Source: Hyphomonadaceae bacterium ML37 | GTDB lineage: Bacteria; Pseudomonadota; Alphaproteobacteria; Caulobacterales; Maricaulaceae | DNA: 64,000 bases | Direction: 5' to 3' | NCBI GenBank assembly: GCA_027627685.1 | Contig: CP091241.1 | Coordinates: forward strand, 2,480,396 to 2,544,395 | Shown: one piece after another, positions 34,973-44,349 of the stretch | Layout of the letters: each line of letters opens with the position of its first letter | Numbering within the stretch: the stretch's first letter is position 1 | Position numbers and translations under genes: made by a program | Notes under the pieces: model-generated | Databases searched by the model: none | What the model was told of the DNA's origin: nothing | What the model saw: only the letters and a program-made list of their open reading frames with translations

Positions 34973-35269
34973 ATGCGCGACTATAACTTCTATGTCTACA
35001 TCATGGCGAACCGGAAACAGGGCGCGCTTTATACCGGGATGACCAACGATCTGGTGCGCCGGGTGTGGGAGCATCGCGAGGGGATCGGCTCGGCCTTTGT
35101 GCGCCGGCACAAGGTGACGCGCCTCGTCTGGTACGCCCATCACAGCGACGTGCTGGAAGCGTACGCCCACGAACGCCGGCTCAAGCGCTGGCGGCGCGCC
35201 TGGAAGATCACCCTGATCGAAACCGAAAACCCCGACTGGCGCGATTTGACCTTTGACCTGACGCTCTAA
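34973..35269 (+). CDS. small GIY-YIG nuclease-family protein
   Basis: 98 residues, a single GIY-YIG domain. FYVYIMANRKQGALYTG (about 6-22) corresponds to the GIY and YIG strands, RRVWEHREG near 29 holds the conserved Arg, and AHERRLKRWRR near 64-74 the catalytic glutamate. It belongs to the short UrlA/UPF0213-like class, whose cellular role is unclear. It has no target-recognition domain. It is embedded between repeat copies 2 and 3, 35 bp and 30 bp away, suggesting the gene and the repeats are linked. A nicking role on the palindromes is a hypothesis only. Confidence 0.85.
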   Translation: MRDYNFYVYIMANRKQGALYTGMTNDLVRRVWEHREGIGSAFVRRHKVTRLVWYAHHSDVLEAYAHERRLKRWRRAWKITLIETENPDWRDLTFDLTL

Positions 35270-35299
35270 CCCCCCTTCCCCGGCTTTGATTAAATCCCC

Positions 35300-35436
35300 C
35301 ACCCCTGTTTTCCCGGAATTTGCGAAGCAAATATCCGGGACCCATCCCCCATAAGACCCAACCCCTCAAGCGGCTGAAAGCATCGGTGGCTGGGTCCCGG
35401 GTCTCCCTCCGGTCGCCCGGGAAAACAAGGTGGGTG
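35300..35436 (+). repeat. nested-palindrome repeat, copy 3
   Basis: Full unit with left edge CACCCCTGTTTTCCCGG, left hairpin loop GCGAAGC, GGGACCCATCC, spacer, TGGGTCCCGGG and right edge CCGGGAAAACAAGGTGGGTG. Confidence 0.85.
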
Positions 35437-35443
35437 TATCAAT

Positions 35444-35582
35444 CCCTCCCGCTGTCTTCCCGGAATTGGCGAAGCCAATATCCGGGACCCATCCCGACAC
35501 ATCTCAGCCGCCTCAACGGCTCAGAGGATCGGTGGATGGGTCCCGGGTCTCCCTACGGTCGCCCGGGAGAACAATTTGGGTG
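35444..35582 (+). repeat. nested-palindrome repeat, copy 4
   Basis: Full unit. The left hairpin shows paired changes against copy 3: AATTGGCGAAGCCAATA instead of AATTTGCGAAGCAAATA, so base pairing is kept. The right edge is CCGGGAGAACAATTTGGGTG. Confidence 0.85.
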
Positions 35583-35593
35583 TTTTGATTCCC

Positions 35594-35667
35594 CACCCCT
35601 GTTTTCCCGGAAACCGCGAAGCGGTTATCCGGGACCCTTCCCGATACATCTCAACCGCTAAAGCGCC
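35594..35667 (+). repeat. nested-palindrome repeat, copy 5 (3' end missing)
   Basis: Left edge CACCCCTGTTTTCCCGG and a left hairpin with new but paired stem bases (AAACCGCGAAGCGGTTA), then GGGACCCTTCC and spacer. The right hairpin is lost. Its tail resembles 33388-33440. Confidence 0.8.
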
Positions 35668-36874
35668 AGACCGGCCCAAACCGCCCGGCCCGCCGGGCCG
35701 GGACCGCTCGTGTGGCGTCCCGGATCAATACCGGGACGGCCTTGACGCGCGCTGAGCGGGTTTGGGGGAGAGTTTGGGATGGGGCGCAGGGGGAGGCTGA
35801 GAGGGTGGGAAATAGGTGTGTGTGTCCCCGGTTTGTCATGCCTGACGTGGGCGATCTCTGATCGCATTGGTTTCTACGAGTGCCCCATTGACCAGATAGT
35901 GACCGCCGCCTCGCTAAATTTTGCCTGCCGGTTCGCAACGATGTCTGGAGTCCAATCCGCCTCAGAAGCGGCATCTTGGGTGAGCATGATCTCTGACTTT
36001 GCAAGATCAGGCTTCTTCTTGGAAAATTCCGCATTCTTAATCTTTGTATTCAAACGCTTACACAGAAGCGTTAGATTTCCGATGCGATCTACCCAACGAT
36101 GATGGTCCGTCCAACGCTTCCCGTCCTCTGGCGTCTGGGGGTAAATGTGCTCAACATGCACCTTTGTGGGCGTCGAGACCTCTAACTCCTCAGTTGCTCG
36201 GCGCGCGCCCTCCAGCTTTTTAAGAAGATATCGCTGCACGCGACTTTTCGAAATAATAGCGGTGGCAAATGCAGCCTTAAAATGATCATCTGCGGGAGCG
36301 GCATCTCGTATAGATTTAGAAAACGCATCGAAGTCGCCGCTAGCTCTTAATTCACGAGCCGCTAAATATAGCACATTTTCAAGTTTGCTATTTTCACGTT
36401 GCCCGATGATCGAATATCTGACATAGAGATTAATCAGCAACCTCAGGCTAGGCTCTTTTTTTTCGTCCTCGTCCGATTCAAGGATCGCCATTATCGCGGG
36501 GAGCATGAGGTTTCCGCTTGCACCAAATTCTCGGAAATCATCGATTAGGTCACCGCAACCAGCCTCACTGTAAGATCCAGATATAATTTCTCTGTAAAGG
36601 TCTGAAGAATCGGCAAGTCCATCCGTGAAGGTTACACTGTCAATATCTGAGTTTGCAATTTCGTTTTTAATTTCGCGGTATAGGCTTTGCGTTTTAACAT
36701 CGCCGTGATTAGATATCCAATAATGTCTGATGAAGTTAGATATCTGTGTCTCGTTCTCAAAATCTAAGATTTTTGACCAGCTGTCGATTAGCGAGCCATA
36801 GCTATCGGCCTTCGCCCTCCTCATCAGAAGATTCTTCAGAAGATCTGGTGTTGATAGGCCAATGCCGCGATCAT

Positions 36875-37327
36875 TTAGGTGCTGTTGACAAAGTACCGGA
36901 ACCACAGGCGGATTGAAGCGAGATGGATGAAGCCGAGATAGCTGTCGGCGGTCTTGTCGTAGCGTGTGGCGAGGCGGCGTGAGCAGCGCAGCTTGTTGAA
37001 GCACCGCTCGATGCGGTTTCTCAGCCCATAGACGAAGTCGTCGATCTGGACGGGGTTCTTGCGGTTTCGGCGCGCCGGGATCATCGGCACGGCGCCGGCG
37101 GCTTCCAGCGATGTTCGGATATTGTCGCTGTCATAGCCTTTGTCGGCCAGCAGGACGCGCGGGACTGGGCCATGCGCGGCCATCACCGCCTCATAACCTT
37201 TGTAGTCGGAGACTTCACCGCCGGTGATCTCAGCGGCTATGGGCAGCCCTTCAGCGTTGGTGCGAAGGTGTATTTTGGTCGTGAAGCCACCTTTTGAGCG
37301 CCCAAAACCCTGTTTTTGAGTCCCCCT
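36875..37327 (-). CDS. IS5-family transposase, frame B (C-terminal part)
   Basis: The open frame runs from just after a TAA at 37328-37330 and encodes GFGRSKGGFTTKIHLRTNAE, then LLADKGYDSDNIR with the second catalytic Asp, and NRIERCFNKLRCSRRLATRY with the Glu of the DDE triad (Y-(2)-R-(3)-E-like region). The first ATG is at 37186, too late for the conserved part, so it is expected to be reached by a -1 shift from frame A. The stop codon TAA uses the duplicated target TA plus one base of the host gene. Confidence 0.85.
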   Translation of the reverse strand, partial: RGTQKQGFGRSKGGFTTKIHLRTNAEGLPIAAEITGGEVSDYKGYEAVMAAHGPVPRVLLADKGYDSDNIRTSLEAAGAVPMIPARRNRKNPVQIDDFVYGLRNRIERCFNKLRCSRRLATRYDKTADSYLGFIHLASIRLWFRYFVNST

Positions 37328-37726
37328 TTAGCGCCCGCAGCCTGATGGTGCGCGCGAACGATAGTGGAATCGACCATTTGAAGACTGTCGGGTACGGCCC
37401 CGCTCTCGCCCAGCGCTTCCAACATCACCTCCCACACGCCTGACAGCGTCCAGCGGCGGAACTGGCGGTAGACCCGCGTCCACGGACCGAAATAGTCGTG
37501 AAGATCACGCCAGGGCGCGCCGGTGCGCGCGATCCAGAACACGCCGTCCAGCACGCGGCGATGATCAGAAGGCGGGCGGCCCCGCTTGCCTCCGGTCGCC
37601 ACCACGAAAGGCGCAAAGAACGCCCACTCCTCGTCCGTCATCAAACCGCGAACCAAGACCACCTCCCAAAAGCCAGTCTTGAATCACGCTTCGGGCGGGT
37701 TGGGAATCCACTTCGTCAACAGGTCC
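36878..37726 (-). mobile_element. IS5-family insertion sequence, IS427-type, 849 bp
   Basis: The ends are GGTGCTGTTGACAAAG (36878-36893) and, on the other strand, GGACCTGTTGACGAAG (37711-37726), which match at 13 of 16 bases. A TA dinucleotide is duplicated at 36876-36877 and 37727-37728. It carries a two-frame DDE transposase on the minus strand. The TA duplication, length and split frame fit the IS427 group. It interrupts the DUF262/DUF1524 gene. Both reading frames are otherwise intact, so recent insertion is likely. Confidence 0.9.
37237..37662 (-). CDS. IS5-family transposase, frame A (N-terminal part)
   Basis: 141 residues. DUF4096-type start LMTDEEWAFFAPF, then GAPWRDLHDYFGPWTRVYRQ and MVDSTIVRAHHQAAGAKGG, which holds the first catalytic Asp. 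It overlaps frame B by about 90 bases. A -1 shift in the G- and A-rich overlap (for example near AAAGGGGGA or CTCAAAAAC) joins the two into one transposase. Whether the shift is programmed or damage cannot be told by reading. Confidence 0.85.
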   Translation of the reverse strand: MVLVRGLMTDEEWAFFAPFVVATGGKRGRPPSDHRRVLDGVFWIARTGAPWRDLHDYFGPWTRVYRQFRRWTLSGVWEVMLEALGESGAVPDSLQMVDSTIVRAHHQAAGAKGGLKNRVLGAQKVASRPKYTFAPTLKGCP

Positions 37727-38429
37727 TAGTGTCTCGAAAACTTCGGCTGCCGCATCTTCGTCCACTGAAACGACAGAGATAAGCGTGAAATCGCGCAAAA
37801 GTTTTTTCTGAACGTTGAGCGACCAGTTATAAGATTTCTTGTTATCCCCGGCGCTCCAAACTTCTTCAAATTTTGATGCGAAATAGTCTCTGGCCCTCAG
37901 TATCAGATGATGAGACGCATGCTCAGGGGCTGGTTCCTTATAATCATCAGTCTTAGGAGTAAGAATTAACCTCCTAAAAAACTCGCGGTCATAGTGATTA
38001 AGAGAAATTTTATATGTTGTTCTCTCTGTGTCATAATCAAAATCAGACAAGTACTTCCTATGAAGGTCTTCCGCCGCACTAGAATTGTGTCTTTTCAAGA
38101 AATCTCGAATTACAGATAACAATATAGCAGAAGTCGCCATTCTCTGTTGACCATCCAAAAGTAGGTATTCACCAGCTTTTGAATTTACGATTACGATAGA
38201 GCCTATGAAGTATTCAGATATGTCCCGATCAATTGATCGCATTAGGTCGAGCCAGAATGTTTCAACATGCTGGCTTTTCCAGCTGTAGCTTCGTTGCCAA
38301 TTTGGAACCACCAGAGGCGGATTGGTTAGCGTGAGCAGCTCGCTGATAGTTCGCTTCTCAGGAGTGTAGGTCGGGGATTTCGTCACCGTTCACCTCGTGT
38401 CATTTGAAACCTGCAGGAAGAGGATAGCC

Positions 38430-40319
<1,890 letters not shown>

Positions 40320-40354
40320 TCACGGGCTTGAGCGGAAAAGGAAAGGGCCGTGCG

Positions 40355-40732
40355 TCAGGCAAGGCCCAGCGCGGCGCGGCGTTTCTGGGTGAGGCCAAGG
40401 CTGGCCAGGCGCCAGCTTTCGGCAAGGTGGGTTTTGAGCTCGTCATCGCTGACGCTGGCGTCAGAAATGCGCTGGATCCACAGCATGCCGCGCGAGGCGA
40501 GATAGGGCGCGGGCCGGCAGCCGGGCGCATCGCGCAGCACCTCAAACACAATGTCGGAGCATTTGAAGGTGACGGCGAGGCTCTCGTCCTCGCCCCAGCC
40601 GGCCACGGCGAACACCTTGCCGGTCTGCCCCTCGCCCGCGCCCACCTTCCACACATGCGCCCCGCCCCACTGGATGACATGGGAGGCGGCGGGCAGGCGC
40701 GCGCAATGGGTGTTGTAATCGTCTAGCGTCAT
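40355..40732 (-). CDS. MmcQ/YjbR family DNA-binding protein
   Basis: 125 residues from the ATG at 40732; an ATG at 40741 lies in the closing stem of the riboswitch and is less likely. The CyaY-like fold is seen in HVIQWGGAHVWKVG, then VTFKCSDIVFEVLRDAPGC and RGMLWIQRI, and the C-terminal LAESWRLASLGLTQKRR. YjbR relatives bind DNA in vitro but their role is unsettled. It is translated right after the TPP aptamer and is followed by thiC. A link to thiamine is suggested by context. Confidence 0.85.
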   Translation of the reverse strand: MTLDDYNTHCARLPAASHVIQWGGAHVWKVGAGEGQTGKVFAVAGWGEDESLAVTFKCSDIVFEVLRDAPGCRPAPYLASRGMLWIQRISDASVSDDELKTHLAESWRLASLGLTQKRRAALGLA

Positions 40733-40735
40733 AGG

Positions 40736-40820
40736 CTCCATCCCGACGCCGGCATGACCCGGATCCGGTCCTGAGGGTGCGATCTCAGCCCCGTGATGAT
40801 CACGGGACGCCCCTTGGAAC
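40736..40820 (-). promoter_or_regulatory. TPP riboswitch (THI element)
   Basis: On the minus strand: AAGGGGCGTCCCG, a variable hairpin, then GGGGCTGAGATCGCACCC, CAGGACCGGATCCGGGTCAT and GCCGGCGTCGGGA. These match the conserved CUGAGA, ACCC, the ACCUGAUCxGG-like and UxAUxCCxGCG blocks of the thiamine pyrophosphate aptamer. The 3' stem sits within a few bases of the YjbR GGAG site, which suggests control of translation start. No terminator stem is seen. Confidence 0.88.
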
Positions 40821-40878
40821 GTTGAAAGATGAACTTCGCACGCGCCGGCCCGGGCGCGCAAGGGTGGGCGCGCAAGGG

Positions 40879-41802
40879 TCAGGGGCCGCGCTGCGGGGCG
40901 GGCGGCCAATATCTTGCCCGGATCGCCTCGATGTCGATCCCGCGCTCATCGCGCAGCCAGGCCAGGAGATCGAGGCGTTCCTGTTCGCCGGGAAAGCCCA
41001 TCTCTATGCCATTGAGGAGATTGTAGACGATGGCGTCGAAATCGCCGGTATATTCATAGCGCCTCAGCAGCTGGACGGCGATCGGGACGCGATGGGCTGA
41101 GGCCTGCTCGACGATATTCGATTGATTGCCCGAAGCGAGCTCAAGCCGGGCGCCGGCATCGAGCAGCATGAACATGTTGCGCCACTGCCGGTCATCGAAG
41201 GGCGCCAGTTGCGGGCCGAGGTCGAGCCACTGGCCCCGCTCATACGCCAGCCTCAAGGCGGAGGCGCCGACGCCGCCATGCACCGCATTCGGGTCGCCGC
41301 CATGGGCGAGCAGGAGCGCCAGCACGCCCGGCTCATGAAACTCCGCTGCGATGAGCATGGGGGTGTAGCGGTCAATCCAGTAGGCGTCGGCGCCCGGATA
41401 GACCGGCCCGAAATCGCCATCGATCATGGCGTTCGGATCGGCCCCGGCCGCCAGCAGCACCTCCAGCGCCGCAAGCTGGCGCAGAGCGGGTATGGGTCTG
41501 ACGGCGCCGGGGCCCCGGCTGACCGCCTCATTTGCGATCATGTCGTTGAACTGAAGTCCATGACAGGTCAGCGCCCAGATCAGGGGCGTGACGCCGTGGC
41601 GTCCGGCCGCATTCACATCCGCACCGCCGGCGATCAGATCCTGAAGGGCTTCAACCTCGCCATTGCAGGCGGCGGCCGCCACGGCCCGGGCGGATTCACT
41701 CTGGAATATGTCCCGCGCGTGTTCAGCCGAATGGGCTGGCTTGCTGCACCCCGCTATGGCGAGGGCGCACACGATGATGATCGCCAGCCGACCCAGTTCC
41801 AC
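40879..41802 (-). CDS. ankyrin-repeat lipoprotein
   Basis: 307 residues from a GTG at 41802 with GGAG 7 bases ahead; a TTG at 41841 would give 13 more residues before the signal. The lipobox ALAIAGC gives an acylated Cys near residue 18. Ankyrin repeats include ALQDLIAGGADVNAAGRHGV, LEVLLAAGADPNAM, LLLAHGGDPNAV and MLLDAGARLEL. It is probably periplasmic and binds proteins. The 5' end of the thiC riboswitch begins about 60 bp past its stop. Confidence 0.82.
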   Translation of the reverse strand: MELGRLAIIIVCALAIAGCSKPAHSAEHARDIFQSESARAVAAAACNGEVEALQDLIAGGADVNAAGRHGVTPLIWALTCHGLQFNDMIANEAVSRGPGAVRPIPALRQLAALEVLLAAGADPNAMIDGDFGPVYPGADAYWIDRYTPMLIAAEFHEPGVLALLLAHGGDPNAVHGGVGASALRLAYERGQWLDLGPQLAPFDDRQWRNMFMLLDAGARLELASGNQSNIVEQASAHRVPIAVQLLRRYEYTGDFDAIVYNLLNGIEMGFPGEQERLDLLAWLRDERGIDIEAIRARYWPPAPQRGP

Positions 41803-42002
41803 AAGGTTGCTCCAACACAGACGCCCGATCTTGACCGGCAAAAATGTCTTTGCCTAGCGGCTCCAAAAACGGGGCGAGGCGCTCAGCAGGCTGCCCGCGA
41901 CGCTCCCCGGGACGAATCGAGCGTCACCCGCCCAGGGCGCCGCGCGCAAGGGCGCCGCGGAGTGCTTGGCGGTCCGGGGCAAGCGGCCTAGAACTTGGCG
42001 CC

Positions 42003-42842
42003 ATGAGCCCGCGCCCCGTCCTCGCCATCGCCTATGATTTTGACGGCACGCTGTCGCCGGGCTCCATGCAGGAGCATTCCTTCATCCCGGAGATCGGCGA
42101 GGACAAGGCGGCGTTCTGGGCGCGGGTGAATGGCGATGCGGCGCGGCTCAAAGCCGACAATATCCTCGTCTACATGCACGAGATGGTGAAGGCGGCGCGC
42201 AAGCAGGGCGTGCGTTTCCGCAAGGAAGACATTCAGCGCCACGGGGCGCGGGTGGGCTTCTTTCCCGGCGTGGCCGATGGCTGGTTCGCCCGTCAGCGCG
42301 AACGCGGCGCGGCGGCGGGGCTGGAGGTGCAGCACGTGATCATCTCGTCGGGCCTCAAAGAGATGATCGCGGCCAGCGCCATCGGGCCGGAATTCGCCGC
42401 CATCTTCGCCTCGGAATTCAAATACGACGCCTATGACGTGCCCGAGTGGGCGGCGGCGGCGGTGAACTACACCAACAAGACCCAATTCCTGTTCCGCATC
42501 AACAAGGGCGCGATGGACCCCGGCGACCACGCGGCGGTCAACCGCTATGTGCCCGAGGACGAGCGCCCGGTGCCGTTCCGCAACATGATCTATATCGGCG
42601 ATGGCGATACCGATGTGCCGTGCATGCGTACGGTCAAGGAACAGGGCGGCGTATCCATCGCGGTGCACCCGCCTGAAGACGAGGCCCTGGCGGCCAAGAC
42701 CGCCCAGCTCAAAGCCGATCACCGGGTGCATTTCACGGCCCAGGCCGATTTCACCGAAGGCTCAGGCCTGGACGCCTATGTCGCCGCGGCCATCGACAAG
42801 ATTGCGGCGGTGGAGCGCCTGAAGGCGCTGGAGCGCGGCTGA
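42003..42842 (+). CDS. HAD-superfamily phosphatase
   Basis: 279 residues from the ATG at 42003. AYDFDGTLSPG near residue 9 holds the nucleophile Asp and the acid Asp. HVIISSGLKEMI near 112 is motif II, and MIYIGDGDTDVPCM near 197 is motif IV, with the lysine in NKTQ likely motif III. It resembles phosphoserine-phosphatase-like HADs with a helical cap. The substrate is unknown. An earlier in-frame start would add 53 Arg/Pro-rich residues unlike the family. Confidence 0.82.
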   Translation: MSPRPVLAIAYDFDGTLSPGSMQEHSFIPEIGEDKAAFWARVNGDAARLKADNILVYMHEMVKAARKQGVRFRKEDIQRHGARVGFFPGVADGWFARQRERGAAAGLEVQHVIISSGLKEMIAASAIGPEFAAIFASEFKYDAYDVPEWAAAAVNYTNKTQFLFRINKGAMDPGDHAAVNRYVPEDERPVPFRNMIYIGDGDTDVPCMRTVKEQGGVSIAVHPPEDEALAAKTAQLKADHRVHFTAQADFTEGSGLDAYVAAAIDKIAAVERLKALERG

Positions 42843-42936
42843 CAGGGCGAAGGCTCAGGCCCAGGTGCGGCGAGGCGCCCCATCGCGTCCGGCCCCGGAA
42901 TGCGCGAAATGTCCCTAAATCAATGAGGGATATTTC

Positions 42937-44277
42937 ATGAGCCGCCGCGACACCATCCTGCACCACGCCCAGGCGCGCACGCCGCGCTACACCAGCTACC
43001 CCACCGCGCCGCATTTCCATGAGGGCGTGGACGCCGACACGCTGGCGCGCTGGCTGGGCGCGCTGGACCCGGCGCGGCCGGTCTCGCTCTATGTCCATGT
43101 GCCCTATTGCCGGTCGCTGTGCTGGTATTGCGGCTGCAACACCCGCGCGACCACGCGCAGCGAACCGGTGGCGGCCTATCTTGAACGCTTGCTTGCAGAG
43201 CTGGACCTGATGGCTGCCCGCCTGCCGGGGCGGATGACACTCTCCCACTTCGCCATGGGCGGCGGCACGCCCGCCATTCTCTCCCCGGACCAGATCAGCG
43301 CGCTGATGGACGCGGTGCGCGCGCGCTTTGAGTTTCTGCCCGGTGCAGAGCTGTCCATCGAGATCGATCCGCGCCATTTCACCCGGGCGGATGCGCTGGG
43401 CCTGGCGCGCAACGGTTTCACCCGCGCCTCCACCGGCGTGCAGAGCTTCGATCCGGCGGTGCAGGCGGCCATCAACCGCATCCAGCCCTGGGAGCTGGCG
43501 GCCATCGCCTTTGACCGGTTGCGCGAGGCGGGGGTGAGCGCGATCAATATCGACCTGCTCTACGGCCTGCCGCGCCAGAGCACAGCCAGCGCGCGCGCCA
43601 GCGCCGAAGCCGCCGCAGACCTCGCGCCGGATCGGCTGGCGGTGTTCGGCTATGCCCATGTGCCTCACATGATGGCCCATCAGCGCCTGATCAAAGACGC
43701 GGACCTGCCCGATGCGCGCGGGCGGCTGGACCAGTCCGACGCCATGGAGAGCGCCTTGCTGGCGGCCGGCTACCAGACCATCGGCATCGACCATTACGCC
43801 CGCCCCGAAGACGCCATGGCCCGGGCGCTGGCGGCGGGATCGCTGAAGCGCAACTTCCAGGGCTACACCACCGATCCCTCGGACACGCTGCTGGGCCTGG
43901 GCGCCTCGGCGATCGCCGCCCTGCCCCAGGGATATGTCCAGGCCCACAGCGATGTGCGCGCCTGGGGGCAGGCGGTGGAGGCCGGACGCCTCACCGCACG
44001 GCGGGGCGTGGCGCTGACGCCGGATGACCGGCTGCGCCGGGCGGTGATCGAGCAGATCATGACGTTTCTGGAAGCCGACCCCGCCGCCATCGCTGCGGAC
44101 CATGGCCTGCCTGAACCCCGGGCCGATCTGGCTGCGCTGGAACAGGCGGGCATTGTGGTGCGTGAGGGCCGCCGCATCCGGATCGCGCCGGGCTACCGCC
44201 CGCTCGCCCGGCTCGCTGCGGCGGCGTTCGACGCCTACCTGCCCGCCAGCGTGGCGCGTCACTCGGTTTCGGTCTGA
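42937..44277 (+). CDS. hemN: oxygen-independent coproporphyrinogen III dehydrogenase
   Basis: 446 residues. RYTSYPTAPHF near 14 and YVHVPYCRSLCWYCGCN near 50 hold the radical-SAM CxxxCxxC motif and the following Cys typical of HemN. FAMGGGTPAIL near 104 binds SAM. It decarboxylates coproporphyrinogen III without oxygen in haem synthesis. Members are often under FNR control, but I found no TTGAT-N4-ATCAA site in the 94 bp upstream. The ribosome site is GAGGG. Confidence 0.93.
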   Translation: MSRRDTILHHAQARTPRYTSYPTAPHFHEGVDADTLARWLGALDPARPVSLYVHVPYCRSLCWYCGCNTRATTRSEPVAAYLERLLAELDLMAARLPGRMTLSHFAMGGGTPAILSPDQISALMDAVRARFEFLPGAELSIEIDPRHFTRADALGLARNGFTRASTGVQSFDPAVQAAINRIQPWELAAIAFDRLREAGVSAINIDLLYGLPRQSTASARASAEAAADLAPDRLAVFGYAHVPHMMAHQRLIKDADLPDARGRLDQSDAMESALLAAGYQTIGIDHYARPEDAMARALAAGSLKRNFQGYTTDPSDTLLGLGASAIAALPQGYVQAHSDVRAWGQAVEAGRLTARRGVALTPDDRLRRAVIEQIMTFLEADPAAIAADHGLPEPRADLAALEQAGIVVREGRRIRIAPGYRPLARLAAAAFDAYLPASVARHSVSV

Positions 44278-44349
44278 ACACACCCGCCCCCTCGCAAGCC
44301 GGCGCCCGAGCGGCTATCTCTGGAGAAGACACAGACGCCGGGAGCCGAC

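Larger units (their letters stand above)
35270..35873. other. 604 bp without a gene, repeat copies 3 to 5
   Basis: Three repeat copies are followed, after 35667, by a short palindrome GTCCCGG-N7-CCGGGAC (35717-35737). About 130 bp of G-rich sequence then leads up to the end of the broken DUF262 gene. Confidence 0.6.
35874..38386 (-). pseudogene. GmrSD-like DUF262/DUF1524 gene broken by an insertion sequence
   Basis: The 5' part (37727-38386, 220 codons) holds the DUF262 ParB-like domain with LLLDGQQRMATS near residue 78, ending at EVFETL. The 3' part (35874-36875, 333 codons) continues with NDRGIGLSTPDLLKN and ends in a DUF1524 HNH-type domain: VHVEHIYPQTPEDG, then RIGNLTLLCKRLN. Removing the insertion and one TA restores a 553-residue protein in frame. 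Such proteins are NTP-dependent endonucleases that attack modified phage DNA (GmrS and GmrD fused). The DNA is clearly AT-richer than its neighbours, which points to transfer. No modification enzyme is nearby. Confidence 0.88.

Noticed and set aside
34666-35667. CRISPR array
   Set aside because: The repeats are about 137 bp, palindromic and close together, without regular short repeats and unique spacers or cas genes.
36878-37726. The element as an active part of a larger transposon carrying the GIY-YIG gene
   Set aside because: Its ends and TA duplication are exact around 849 bp, so it stands alone and does not include the repeat array.
38387-38429. A functional partner gene for the DUF262 protein beside thiC
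   Set aside because: Only 43 bp separate the two genes; no coding frame fits.
42843-42936. FNR box before hemN
   Set aside because: Only AAATCAATGAGGGAT is present; no TTGAT-N4-ATCAA palindrome.
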